Of a DNA stretch of 64,000 bases, positions 33,800 to 43,467 are shown piece by piece. The position numbers were made by a program, and so were the translations under genes. Below the pieces are notes generated by a model. That model was given only the letters and a program-made list of their open reading frames with translations, was not told the origin of the DNA and did no database searches. This stretch comes from Flavobacterium panacagri (lineage in GTDB: Bacteria > Bacteroidota > Bacteroidia > Flavobacteriales > Flavobacteriaceae), in NCBI RefSeq assembly GCF_030378165.1, contig NZ_CP119766.1:4402001-4466000 (forward strand), written 5' to 3'. The first letter of the stretch is position 1; every line of letters begins with the position of its first letter.

Positions 33800-35902
33800 T
33801 TAATATCCTGGGTTCTGCCACGCTGCTTTTTGTGCACTCGACAGGTTTGAACCATCGTCATTTAACAATCCATCAATAAACGTTTGAGGAATTGGACGAA
33901 GTTCATGTTTGTTAACTGTAATATTAGGTGCAGCCTCAGCATTAAATGCTTTCGCACGTTTGATCAACATTCCTGTACGAGAAAGGGTTTCCCAACGCTG
34001 CCATTCTCCTAAAAGCTCACGAGTAGACTCATTAAGAATAAAGTTTATAGCGCGTTCTTTATCAGTTGCAGCTCCTACTTTAACCATAACTGCCTCGTCT
34101 TCAGCCGGCAAATTACCCGGAAATGATGTTAATCTTAGATCTGAAGCGGCAGTTGTAACCGCAAGTGTTGGATTAGATAAATAGTACGTATTCATATCCA
34201 AATTCGAAGCAGTAAAGTTTGTAGCTGAACTTCCCGTATTTAAAGGATTTACTTTAAATGCTTGAGAACCGTCATTATAATAAGATCTATTTTCTCCTGC
34301 TTTCCATTGGGCTCTCACTCTCACTACGTTGATATCCTGCATCGCATTTCCATACTGGCCAAGACGGGCATAACATTCTGCACGTACTAAATAAGTTTCT
34401 GCAAGACGAGCCATAATTACATCACGGTGTGAATCACCTCTTTCAGCAGTACGAGATCCACATTCTGTTTTATTAATACCTGCAAAGAAGTTACAAATTG
34501 GCTGGTTTTTAAATGTAGGTGCTACATAAACTCCATTTTGGTATAATACTGAAGAGTTAGGTACAAATTGTCCCTTTTTAACTGCTAAAGTCCCAGAAGT
34601 AGCAGTTTGTCTCGCCCCAGTATTCCATTCTGGAAGACGACCATTAACATCTGTCCAAGTTGGCGCTTGTACACTAGCACCAAATTTAGCACTATTATAA
34701 GTATTGTCATTTTTAGTATTCAAGATCATTACAATACCAGGATCTCCAACTTTTACTCCTGATGGATTAGGAGCCACTACAGTATTAGCACCATACACAG
34801 TTCTAAAAGTTTTCCACATGCGCGCATCATTTACGTGATCAAAAATTCCGTATGTATATTCTGTTGGACGACAACGCTGAAAGTCCATGCTTCCAATCCA
34901 AACACCACGTCTCACCCATCCTCCAGAAAAACTTGAAAATTGAGGAGCAAAATAGCTATAAGTACGGTTTCCGAAACGGCCAACTGTTGCCGCATCTCCA
35001 TTGTGACCTGCGGCCATCAGAATTTCATTTAACTGCTCATTCGGACAGTCAATTCCCGTCCAGTTTGCATATAAATCACTATAATTAGGCGTTAGTGGTC
35101 CACGTGCTGTAATTGCATAAGAACAAGCATCGATTGCTTCTTTAAGATCGGCATCTTTGTAAGCACCATTCCAAAGATCGTTACGTTCAGACGAACGGAA
35201 CAGCAAAGCTTTTGCAAGGAAATGTGCAGCAGTTGCTTTTGTCCATGTAATCCCCTTTCCATAAGTAAAAACTTCACCTTCAAAAAGAGTGTAAGCATTA
35301 CGAAAATCAGAAATTACCTGTTCCCAGCATTTCTCTTCTGTAGCACGCTCGTAGTTACGGACAACTCCTTCAATAGGTTTTGTCTGTAGTACAACACCTC
35401 CATATTGCGCAACAAGTCTGTAATAATTATATCCTCTTAAAAAATAAGCATGAGCTAAGCAGCGGTTTCTGATTTTTAAGTCCGAAATTACAGTTTCTGC
35501 TTTAGCTATGATTGTATTACAAGATGCAATACCATAATACATTTCATCCCAAAGTGCATTTGGATTCGTCGCATTTCCATTGGCTGCTCCCGTTGCAGTT
35601 GATGCTCCTACTGGTCCAAAACGATTATCATAGGTATTCCACATTTCGTTGGTAAGGTCATTTGCATTGGTAAACTCATCAGTACCGTACAATGTATTTC
35701 CATAAGACCATTCAAAACCAAAATGCCAGCGAATATTTCCATAAAGCGACACCGTTAACGCTTGAAGACCTTCAGGTGTATCAAAATAAGCTGTTGAATA
35801 TGCATTTGTTTGTTCTTCGTCAAGAAAGTCTTCCGAACAAGAAGCAAAAAACATCCCTGTCATTAATAAAAGACCGATTCCTATATTTTTTAAATTATTC
35901 AT
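33800..35902 (-). CDS. susD: SusD/RagB-family surface glycan-binding lipoprotein
   Basis: The start at 35902 (MNNLKNIGIGLLL) gives a proper lipoprotein signal with lipobox Cys in FFASCSEDFLDE; an in-frame ATG at 35944 would add a polar leader and is rejected. The 700-aa protein has the RagB/SusD start (SEDFLDEEQTNAY) and TPR-like helical core (AHAYFLRGYNYYRLVAQYGG, AETYLVRAECYARLG). The C-terminal NFILNESTRELLGEWQRW and PIPQ motifs are diagnostic. It caps the SusC barrel and presents oligosaccharides for import. At 700 aa it is longer than the usual 500-600, with inserts in the middle. It follows susC by 41 bases and is followed by a strong terminator. Confidence 0.96.
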   Translation of the reverse strand: MNNLKNIGIGLLLMTGMFFASCSEDFLDEEQTNAYSTAYFDTPEGLQALTVSLYGNIRWHFGFEWSYGNTLYGTDEFTNANDLTNEMWNTYDNRFGPVGASTATGAANGNATNPNALWDEMYYGIASCNTIIAKAETVISDLKIRNRCLAHAYFLRGYNYYRLVAQYGGVVLQTKPIEGVVRNYERATEEKCWEQVISDFRNAYTLFEGEVFTYGKGITWTKATAAHFLAKALLFRSSERNDLWNGAYKDADLKEAIDACSYAITARGPLTPNYSDLYANWTGIDCPNEQLNEILMAAGHNGDAATVGRFGNRTYSYFAPQFSSFSGGWVRRGVWIGSMDFQRCRPTEYTYGIFDHVNDARMWKTFRTVYGANTVVAPNPSGVKVGDPGIVMILNTKNDNTYNSAKFGASVQAPTWTDVNGRLPEWNTGARQTATSGTLAVKKGQFVPNSSVLYQNGVYVAPTFKNQPICNFFAGINKTECGSRTAERGDSHRDVIMARLAETYLVRAECYARLGQYGNAMQDINVVRVRAQWKAGENRSYYNDGSQAFKVNPLNTGSSATNFTASNLDMNTYYLSNPTLAVTTAASDLRLTSFPGNLPAEDEAVMVKVGAATDKERAINFILNESTRELLGEWQRWETLSRTGMLIKRAKAFNAEAAPNITVNKHELRPIPQTFIDGLLNDDGSNLSSAQKAAWQNPGY

Positions 35903-35943
35903 TTTTTCACATTTAATGTTATACTTCAATTTGCCACAATTCA

Positions 35944-38900
35944 TTAAAACCCAACTTCAACGCCCATAACAAAACTGCGATTGAAATACGTTCTATTAGT
36001 GTCAAAATCATACCAATCTAATGACTGGTAAATACTTCCTGGATTAACTGCCTGAACATAAAACTTCATATTTGCCAACCCAATTTTATTTGCAAAATCT
36101 TTAGATAGATTATAACCCAAAGAAATATTACGAATTTTTACGAATGCTGCTTTTTGAAAACCAAGAAGTCCAGAAAAAGCATCTGCAGAACCTGAAGTTG
36201 CCTGACCCAAAATTGGTTTTTGAAATTCAGCATTTGGATTATCAGGAGTCCAGTAATCGGTTTCACGTTGATTAGCATGAGCAGTTAAAGCTTCACCTCC
36301 TAAAGAAGCTGTGTATCCCATACGTCCATAAAGATTTATTCCTAAATCAAATCCTTTATAAGTAAAGTTATTATTCCATCCCATTGTCCAGTTAGGATTA
36401 CTGTTCCCTACAACTACGCGGTCAGTACCATCCATTTTATAATCACCATTCTGATCTTTAGGTCTTACGTTTCCTGGCGTAAATTTGTAACCATTAGCAT
36501 TCCATTTCGCCATTTCAGCTAGGTCTTCGGGCGTATTCTGCCAGATTCCTTGATTATCATATCCATAACGAACCGCAATAGACTGACCAATAAACCATGA
36601 GTTGCTTACCATGTCTTGTGCGCCATTTGCCAAACTAACAATTTGGTCTTTTTGCCACGCACCGTTTAAATTCGTTTCCCATGTAAATCCGCTTGCCGTT
36701 TGTACTGGGATAAGATTAAGCGTTACTTCAACTCCATGATTTTTTGTCTGACCAATATTAGAAACAATGTATGGATAACCTGATACTGGCGGGATATCAA
36801 CTTGTAACAATAAATCTTTAGTATCCGATTTATAAACATCAACAGTTCCGCTGATTCTGTTTTTTAAGAAGCTAAAATCAAGACCAAGATTGTACTGTGT
36901 TGTTTTTTCCCAACCTAGGTTTTTATTAGGCATTCCTGTTTGAGTAGAAGTATAATAAGGTTCATTTGTTGTAAAACCTATTGCATTGCTCTGACCATTA
37001 AAAGGAAGGAATATTTGACTGATGTTTCCTAAAGTTCCATAAGGATCAACAGAAGAGTTACCAGAAGTACCAACACCTAAACGAAGTTTTAGGTTTTCAA
37101 TCCATGCCACATCTTTTAAGAATTTTTCATTATTGATACGCCATGCTAATGCAGCTGAAGGGAAAAAATCCCATTTATGTCCTTCAGATAACTGCGTAAC
37201 ACCATCCCAACGTCCCGAAACTGTCAATAAATAGCGATTATCGTAACCATAATTGGTACGAATCATATAAGAGCTAATACCACGTTCAGTAAGTCCTGAA
37301 CTCATACGAGCATTGTTAGCTGCATTTGTAGCATCTACTGATCCCATTGCATTCCATAAAAATGAAGGTTTAGGAATATTATTAGCACTCATTGAAGAGT
37401 TTTCTATATTCCAAGATGATGCTGTTTGTAATAAAGTTAGACCAACTTTATGTTTAGCGGCAAATGTGCGGTCATAGTTAATGATATTGTCTACTGTCCA
37501 TGATAAATCACGACGGTTTTGAAGGCGGGCATAATTAACACCAGCGCTACCATTTGAATTCACTTTTAATGATGATGTGCCGTCAATGTAAGCTCCTTCT
37601 CTCCAGTGACGAAAATCAGGCCCAAAATTTATTTTATAAGTAAGTCCCTCTAACGATTTTGTCATTTTACCGAAGTCTAAACTAGCAGAAAAATTAGCCA
37701 AAATACGCATAGTCTGAGATTGCTGTGTGCTTTTATTCCACTCATCCATAACAGTATAAACTCCTGATTCTCCACCTGGGTTAATGATCAAATTACCATT
37801 TGCATCATAAGGAACAGCAATATTGTAAATTTGTTTCGCTGCACCATAAATGGCATCTGGAGCAGTACCGCTTCTTGCGCTTAAAGTTGACATTCCATAA
37901 TCCTGTTCACTCCACGAAACGTTAAAAGAAGCATTCATTTTAAACCAATCCACTGGAGTAATATTTGAGGTCAGTTTCGCAGTATAACGTTTGTACCATT
38001 GCCCTTTTTGAGTACCTTGATTATCTAAATAACCAACAGAACCATAAGTATTAACTTTTTCAGAACCACCACTGGCACTAATAACATGCTCTGTGCTAAC
38101 TCCTCCCTGAGTTACATAATCTGTCCAGTCTGTATTGGTTACTTTTGAAGCATCCCAAGAACCGCTTGCCCATCCTTTTAGTACATTATCTCTAGAGGTT
38201 TGACCATCTAATGCACTGTCAAAAATTAGTTTATCATTATCATAAGTAGGCGTTGCTGGATTAGCATATTTAGTTGGATCAAGATTGTATGCAGCCCAAC
38301 GTCTGAAAGTAATAAAGTCAGACGCACTCATTGATGGCGACCTGTCAACAATTTCAGAAGTGGTTACTGTACCAGCATAATTTAAAGTAAACCTGCCTGC
38401 TTTTCCTTGTTTAGTAGTTACAATGATAACTCCATTTGCACCACGAGATCCATAAATAGCAGTTGCCGAAGCATCTTTAAGAATGTCCATCGATTCAATA
38501 TCTCTTGGATTTAAAGTTTCAATGGCAGAGGCAGACATTAATGGCACACCATCAACAACGTACAAAGGATCGTTACTTGCAGTTAAAGATCGAGTACCAC
38601 GAATACGAACGGTACCAAGACTACCTGGGCGCTCATTTGTTGTAATATCAACCCCAGCAATCTTCCCTTGTAAAGCTTCAGTCGCATTTGAAACAGGTCG
38701 ATTCATTAATTGTTCTGCATTTATAGTGGAAACAGATCCTGTGACATCAGATTTCTTCTGAGTTCCATATCCAACGACAACAATCTCACTAAGTTGAGAT
38801 ATTTCGTCAGTAAGTAACACATTAATTTCTGAATTAGTTCCTACAGTTTTTTCAACTGTTTTTGAACCTGTAGAAGAAAAAACTAAAACCTGCCCCGCAG

Positions 38901-39099
38901 AAGCACTAATCGAATATTTCCCGTCAAAGTCAGTGCTAGTTCCCTGCTTTGTTCCTTTGATAATAACGTTGGCTCCCGGAATAGGCAGCCCAGATACGTC
39001 GGTAATTGTACCTTTGACCGTTTTGTTCTGTGCGTAACCCAATGTATGCATAAATATACACATACAGAAGACCACAAATAGACTCCATTTGTTTTTCAT
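35944..39099 (-). CDS. susC: SusC/RagA-family TonB-dependent oligosaccharide transporter
   Basis: A 1051-aa outer-membrane receptor. After the signal peptide (ending GYAQ), a carboxypeptidase-regulatory-like domain (~25-100, KGTITDVSGLPIPGANVIIKG) precedes the TonB box region EIVVVGYGTQKK. The plug (~115-230) has LQGKIAGVDITT, VRIRGTRSLTASNDPLYVVDG and ATAIYGSRGANGVI. The remaining ~800 residues form the 22-strand barrel, ending with aromatic Phe in GVEVGF. With SusD it imports oligosaccharides into the periplasm using TonB energy. The promoter carries three operator-like motifs. This is the only complete SusC in the window, so most of the enzymes here should serve this transporter. Confidence 0.97.
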   Translation of the reverse strand: MKNKWSLFVVFCMCIFMHTLGYAQNKTVKGTITDVSGLPIPGANVIIKGTKQGTSTDFDGKYSISASAGQVLVFSSTGSKTVEKTVGTNSEINVLLTDEISQLSEIVVVGYGTQKKSDVTGSVSTINAEQLMNRPVSNATEALQGKIAGVDITTNERPGSLGTVRIRGTRSLTASNDPLYVVDGVPLMSASAIETLNPRDIESMDILKDASATAIYGSRGANGVIIVTTKQGKAGRFTLNYAGTVTTSEIVDRSPSMSASDFITFRRWAAYNLDPTKYANPATPTYDNDKLIFDSALDGQTSRDNVLKGWASGSWDASKVTNTDWTDYVTQGGVSTEHVISASGGSEKVNTYGSVGYLDNQGTQKGQWYKRYTAKLTSNITPVDWFKMNASFNVSWSEQDYGMSTLSARSGTAPDAIYGAAKQIYNIAVPYDANGNLIINPGGESGVYTVMDEWNKSTQQSQTMRILANFSASLDFGKMTKSLEGLTYKINFGPDFRHWREGAYIDGTSSLKVNSNGSAGVNYARLQNRRDLSWTVDNIINYDRTFAAKHKVGLTLLQTASSWNIENSSMSANNIPKPSFLWNAMGSVDATNAANNARMSSGLTERGISSYMIRTNYGYDNRYLLTVSGRWDGVTQLSEGHKWDFFPSAALAWRINNEKFLKDVAWIENLKLRLGVGTSGNSSVDPYGTLGNISQIFLPFNGQSNAIGFTTNEPYYTSTQTGMPNKNLGWEKTTQYNLGLDFSFLKNRISGTVDVYKSDTKDLLLQVDIPPVSGYPYIVSNIGQTKNHGVEVTLNLIPVQTASGFTWETNLNGAWQKDQIVSLANGAQDMVSNSWFIGQSIAVRYGYDNQGIWQNTPEDLAEMAKWNANGYKFTPGNVRPKDQNGDYKMDGTDRVVVGNSNPNWTMGWNNNFTYKGFDLGINLYGRMGYTASLGGEALTAHANQRETDYWTPDNPNAEFQKPILGQATSGSADAFSGLLGFQKAAFVKIRNISLGYNLSKDFANKIGLANMKFYVQAVNPGSIYQSLDWYDFDTNRTYFNRSFVMGVEVGF

Positions 39100-39132
39100 A
39101 AAAAGTTAAATTTGGTTAGTAATTAGTTAAAT

Positions 39133-39140
39133 CAAATTTA
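39133..39140 (-). promoter_or_regulatory. -7 promoter box of susC
   Basis: On the minus strand this reads TAAATTTG, a perfect TAnnTTTG, 33 bases before the susC ATG. There is no TTG at the -33 distance; the three operator-like motifs begin 7 bases upstream and cover that position. Confidence 0.55.
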
Positions 39141-39147
39141 TCTAGAA

Positions 39148-39180
39148 GCATCCTGCACCGTATCCTGTAGTATCCTGCTA
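39148..39180 (+). promoter_or_regulatory. Three tandem operator-like motifs before susC
   Basis: GCATCCTGCAC (39148-39158), GTATCCTGTAG (39160-39170) and GTATCCTGCTA (39170-39180) repeat in the same direction with periods of 12 and 10 bases, so they face the same side of the helix. They overlap the position of the susC -33 element. Confidence 0.65.
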
Positions 39181-39401
39181 ACTCTCAATACATTATACTA
39201 TTTTTGTGTTTTTTTTAATAAGATAAATGGCGTCAAGGCACTGATTTCCAAGCAAAGGACCAATTCCAGAAGCAAAATTTCCATATTCAAAATTTATTAA
39301 AAATATTTTTGAAATATTATTTATACATAGAACTAAAATAAATATATTCTATAAAAATAATAAGCTATAATTGTAAATAATACATTTATTAAATTCTCAA
39401 A
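39181..39401. other. AT-rich spacer between divergent susC and GH106 promoters
   Basis: About 220 bases of AT-rich DNA between the two operator clusters. I see no gene, RNA or clear secondary structure in it. With the flanking operators it makes up the 442-bp susC/GH106 divergent control region. Confidence 0.5.
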
Positions 39402-39422
39402 AAACAGGATGCTACAGGATAG
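39402..39422 (-). promoter_or_regulatory. Two tandem operator-like motifs before GH106
   Basis: On the plus strand AAACAGGATGC (39402-39412) and CTACAGGATAG (39412-39422) are reverse-orientation copies of the ATCCTG motif, spaced exactly 10 bases. They mirror the susC cluster across the divergent region and lie about 120 bases before the GH106 start. Confidence 0.62.
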
Positions 39423-39541
39423 CATTTTAATTCACAAAAAATATTTTTACTTTATTGTTACAGGTAGTTAGAACGGATCAAAACGTTTTAAAGAGCTAAA
39501 AACAAACATCAACCCACTATAACCGACCAACCACAAAAAAA

Positions 39542-42340
39542 ATGAGAATACCAAAATCATATATCGTATTTTTCCTCTTTATAACTCTAATTTCTTTTAG
39601 CCAGAAAAATGATAAATCTCCTTGGCCTCAATCTTCCAACATAAACCAGCCATGGACAAGATGGTGGTGGATGGGAAGCGCAGTGGACAAACCTAATTTA
39701 AAGAGAAGCTTAATCGATTTTCATAAAGCGGGAATTGGGGGCGTTGAAATTACTCCGATTTATGGAGTTAAAGGAGAGGAAAAAAACTTCATCGATTATC
39801 TTTCTCCAAAATGGCTGGATATGCTCGATTATACCATTCACGTTGCAGACAGTCTTCATATGCAGGTCGATATGGTACTTGGTACAGGATGGCCATATGG
39901 TGGCTCTCATGTTACACCTGAATATGCAGCCACAAAACTTATCGTCGAAAAATATCCTCTAAAAAAGAACGAAACAATCGACAGGATTATCAAACTAGAA
40001 AACAGTAAAGAAAAAAATCCAGCTACGCTTTTATATGTTGTAGCTTATGGAAGTGACGGATCTTATATTAATCTCACAGATCAGCTTGCTGGAAGTAAAT
40101 CAAAATCAAAAGATAAAGGCTTAGACGGCAGTTCAGTTTCGCTTCCAAATCCCGAACCTAATAAACTAAAATGGACTGCAAAAAAAACAGATTATACGTT
40201 ATATGCTGTTTTTACAGGTAAAACAGGACAGCAGGTAAAAAGAGCCGCTCCGGGTGGAGCTGGTTTTACTTTAGACCATTATTCCGAAGAAGCGCTGAAT
40301 GCTTATGTTGTTCCATTTAATAATGCTTTTAAAGGCCGAGAAGGCAAAATCAGGGCTATATTTAATGACAGTTATGAAGTATATGGCACTGATTTCACTC
40401 CTGCTTTTTTTGATGAATTCTTAAAACTCAGAGGTTATGATCTTAAAAAACAACTTCCTTTGCTTCTTAATGAAACCGACGATGAAATAAGCAACAGAAT
40501 TCGAAGCGATTACCGACAGACTATTGGTGATTTATTACTGAATAAATTTGACAAACCTTGGACTAAATGGGCCAATTCTAAAAATTTTAAAACCAAACTG
40601 CAGGCACATGGTTCTCCTGGAAATTTAATTGATTTGTATGCTTCTGCTGATATTCCAGAATGCGAAACTTTTGGTTCGATGCCTTTTGATATTCCAGGCT
40701 TTAGACGTGAAAAAGAAGATATTCGTCCCGGAGATGCAGATCCTGTAATGTTGAAATTTTCTTCATCGGCTGCTCATATCTCGGGAAAAAATCTCGTTTC
40801 TTCTGAAACATTTACTTGGCTTCGCGAGCATTTTAAAGCGGCATTGTCACAATGCAAACCAGAAGCTGAAGATTTGATGCTGAACGGAATCAATCATATT
40901 TTCCTGCACGGTTCTACTTACTCTCCGGATAGAGCAGCTTGGCCGGGCTGGCAGTTTTATGCTTCTGTAAATTTTAATGCCAATAACAGCATTTGGGAGG
41001 ATGCTCCTGCCCTATTCTCCTATATCTCCAATTGCCAATCATTGCTGCAACAGGGAAAATCAGACAATGAAATCTTATTGTATTTTCCAATTTTTGATAC
41101 TTGGAACGAATACAAAAAAGGTACTTTGTTTTTTGAATTCAAAATTCATTCTCTTTCAGAATGGCTGCACGGAACCTCATTTTACGATATGACCAGCAAG
41201 CTGATGAAAAAAGGGTATGGCGTTGATTTTATTTCAGATAATTTCATAGCTGATGCCAAAGTGATTGATGGAAAAATTGTCCTGCCGGGAGGAACTTTTA
41301 AATCTTTAATTATTCCTTCTTGCAAGAAAATGCCTTTGGCAACACTTCAAAAATTAATCGAATTGAAAAAAGCGGGTGCTGCTATTATTTTTGAAAATCT
41401 GCCAGAATCTGTTCCTGGATTTTATGATTATAAAAAACAAGAAGAAAAATTACAATCGCTTTTAGCTGAAAACAACGAAATAAAACCTGTTTCGGATATT
41501 TTTACAGCATTGGAAAGTATACAGATTTATCCAGAAACACTCGTAAATACAGGTTTAAAATATACTCGAAGAACTATTGATGGAGAAAAAATATACTATT
41601 TGGTCAATCATACCACCAAAACAATTGATGATTTTATTCCGCTGCAAATCAGCAATAAAGAAGTTATTATTCTTGATCCTTTAAATAGGGAATTTGGCAA
41701 TGCCATCGTCAAAAAAACAGGTGATAAAACATTTGTCAAAATCAGAATAGAACCGGGCAAATCTTATTTTCTAAAAACAGAAAACACAGCGTCACAAAAA
41801 AAATGGAGTTATTTTGAACCGACTGCCGAAGCTGTTCCTCTAAATGGAAAATGGAAAATTACTTTTGATAAAGGAGGCCCTAAACTGCCAAGCCCAGCCA
41901 CAATTTCAAATTTGGAATCATGGACAAAATTAAGTCCTGAAGCCGAAGCCTTTTCAGGCTCTGCAACCTATACTTTGGAATTTGATAACCCGAATGCCAA
42001 AACAGAATCTTGGAATCTAAATCTGGGCGATGCCCGCGAAAGCGCACAAATCTGGCTGAATGATCAATACATTGGCACAGCTTGGTCTGTTCCATATCAA
42101 TTAAATATTGGAAAATTAAAATCAGGCAAAAACATTCTTAAGATTCAAGTTACCAATCTTTCTGCCAACAGAATTCGTGACAAAGAATTAAAAGGGGAAG
42201 AATGGAAGATTTTTTATGAAATCAATATGGTCGATAAAGATTATAAAAAATTTGACGCAACAAAATGGAGCCCAATGCCTTCTGGATTATTAGGCCCCGT
42301 AACCATCACGCCTTTAACATCTAAACTAACTATTAAATAA
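39542..42340 (+). CDS. GH106 alpha-L-rhamnosidase
   Basis: A 932-aa secreted enzyme (signal peptide ending SFSQ) that hydrolyses alpha-L-rhamnosides. Family GH106 signatures are clear: NQPWTRWWWMGSAVDKPN near the start, HKAGIGGVEITPIYG, DMVLGTGWPYGGSHV, then IFNDSYEVYG and the AHGSPGNLIDLYASADIPE segment with acidic residues of the active site. The C-terminal ~150 residues form a galactose-binding-like sandwich (LNLGDARESAQIWLND). In RG-I degradation GH106 removes non-reducing-end rhamnose from Rha-GalA oligosaccharides, alternating with GH105 and GH28. It is first in a plus-strand operon; GH105 starts 12 bases after it. It is divergent from susC with operators in front of both. Confidence 0.95.
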   Translation: MRIPKSYIVFFLFITLISFSQKNDKSPWPQSSNINQPWTRWWWMGSAVDKPNLKRSLIDFHKAGIGGVEITPIYGVKGEEKNFIDYLSPKWLDMLDYTIHVADSLHMQVDMVLGTGWPYGGSHVTPEYAATKLIVEKYPLKKNETIDRIIKLENSKEKNPATLLYVVAYGSDGSYINLTDQLAGSKSKSKDKGLDGSSVSLPNPEPNKLKWTAKKTDYTLYAVFTGKTGQQVKRAAPGGAGFTLDHYSEEALNAYVVPFNNAFKGREGKIRAIFNDSYEVYGTDFTPAFFDEFLKLRGYDLKKQLPLLLNETDDEISNRIRSDYRQTIGDLLLNKFDKPWTKWANSKNFKTKLQAHGSPGNLIDLYASADIPECETFGSMPFDIPGFRREKEDIRPGDADPVMLKFSSSAAHISGKNLVSSETFTWLREHFKAALSQCKPEAEDLMLNGINHIFLHGSTYSPDRAAWPGWQFYASVNFNANNSIWEDAPALFSYISNCQSLLQQGKSDNEILLYFPIFDTWNEYKKGTLFFEFKIHSLSEWLHGTSFYDMTSKLMKKGYGVDFISDNFIADAKVIDGKIVLPGGTFKSLIIPSCKKMPLATLQKLIELKKAGAAIIFENLPESVPGFYDYKKQEEKLQSLLAENNEIKPVSDIFTALESIQIYPETLVNTGLKYTRRTIDGEKIYYLVNHTTKTIDDFIPLQISNKEVIILDPLNREFGNAIVKKTGDKTFVKIRIEPGKSYFLKTENTASQKKWSYFEPTAEAVPLNGKWKITFDKGGPKLPSPATISNLESWTKLSPEAEAFSGSATYTLEFDNPNAKTESWNLNLGDARESAQIWLNDQYIGTAWSVPYQLNIGKLKSGKNILKIQVTNLSANRIRDKELKGEEWKIFYEINMVDKDYKKFDATKWSPMPSGLLGPVTITPLTSKLTIK

Positions 42341-42351
42341 TACTATCTAAA

Positions 42352-43467
42352 ATGAGAAAATTACTTTTAATCTTCGCTATTGGAGCTTTCTATACCGCCA
42401 CCGCACAGCAGTTTGATAAAAAAATAGTACTCAAACAAATGATTTTGGCTAACGATTATTTTATGCAGAAATGGCCTGAAACAGGAAAAACAATTATTAC
42501 GAATAAAGAGCGCCCAAGTAATATTTGGACAAGGGGAGTTTATTATGAAGGATTAATGGCACTGCATGAAATTTTCCCAAAAGAGGCTTATTACGATTAT
42601 GCTATGTCGTGGTCTGAATTTCACAAATGGGGATTCAACGGCGGCAACACTACGCGAAATGCAGATAATTACTGCGCAGCCCAAACGTATATTGATTTGT
42701 ACAATCTGGAACCGGATCCTAAAAAACTAAAAAATACAAAAGCTAATCTGAACATGCTTTTAAACACGCCTCAGCTTGATGATTGGTCGTGGATTGATGC
42801 TATCCAGATGGGAATGCCTGTTTTTGCGAAAATGGGGGTTTTAGAAAAAGACAATCGTTATTTCGAAAAAATGTATCAAATGTATATGTATTCGAGAAAC
42901 AAACACGGCGACCACGGGCTTTTTAATCCAAAAGACGGTTTGTGGTGGCGTGATGCCGATTTTGACCCTCCGTACAAAGAACCAAACGGAGAAGACTGTT
43001 ATTGGAGCCGTGGTAATGGCTGGGTAATTGCGGCTTTAGCAAAAGTATTGACCATTATTCCTCAAAACGCGCCACACAGAGAGCAATATGTGAAAGATTT
43101 GAAAGCAATGGCAACAGCGCTTGTTCCTATTCAAAGACCTGACGGTTTCTGGAATGTAAGTTTGCACGACCCAACTAATTTTGGAGGAAAAGAAGCTTCT
43201 GGAACTGCATTATTTGTTTATGGAATGGCTTACGGCGTAAACAAAGGCATTTTGAAAAAAGAAACATATCTTCCTGTAATTGAAAAAGCTTGGAATGCCC
43301 TTACAAAAGAAAGTCTTCACGAAAACGGATTTTTAGGTTTTTTACAGTCAACTGGAAAAGAGCCTAAAGACGGACAGCCATTATCTTATGACAAAATTCC
43401 TGATTTTGAAGATTACGGATTGGGATGTTTTTTACTGGCTGGTTCAGAAATTTATAAAATGAAATAA
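42352..43467 (+). CDS. GH105 unsaturated rhamnogalacturonyl hydrolase
   Basis: A 371-aa secreted protein (signal peptide ending ATAQ) close to the YteR length. The general acid/base candidate is D149 in WSWIDAIQMGMPVF. SRGNGWVIAALAKVL and the DYGLGCFLLAGSEIYKM ending match GH105. It removes unsaturated GalA from the non-reducing end of lyase products. It differs strongly from the GH105 at 29237 (which has LWLDDMFM), so the two probably prefer different chain lengths or substitutions. Its stop codon TAA shares a base with the ATG of the GH2 gene (TAATG), so the two are translationally coupled. Confidence 0.94.
   Translation: MRKLLLIFAIGAFYTATAQQFDKKIVLKQMILANDYFMQKWPETGKTIITNKERPSNIWTRGVYYEGLMALHEIFPKEAYYDYAMSWSEFHKWGFNGGNTTRNADNYCAAQTYIDLYNLEPDPKKLKNTKANLNMLLNTPQLDDWSWIDAIQMGMPVFAKMGVLEKDNRYFEKMYQMYMYSRNKHGDHGLFNPKDGLWWRDADFDPPYKEPNGEDCYWSRGNGWVIAALAKVLTIIPQNAPHREQYVKDLKAMATALVPIQRPDGFWNVSLHDPTNFGGKEASGTALFVYGMAYGVNKGILKKETYLPVIEKAWNALTKESLHENGFLGFLQSTGKEPKDGQPLSYDKIPDFEDYGLGCFLLAGSEIYKMK

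Noticed and set aside
22290..34000. Reading this part as a xylan utilisation locus because of GH115, GH43 and a SASA esterase
   Set aside because: No GH10, GH11 or GH67 genes; neighbours are GH28, GH105, a PL22-like lyase and rhaM, which point to pectin.
39461..39475. TTACAGGTAG near 39468 as another operator copy
   Set aside because: It keeps ACAGG but loses the following AT and the symmetric ends, so it is too degenerate to count.
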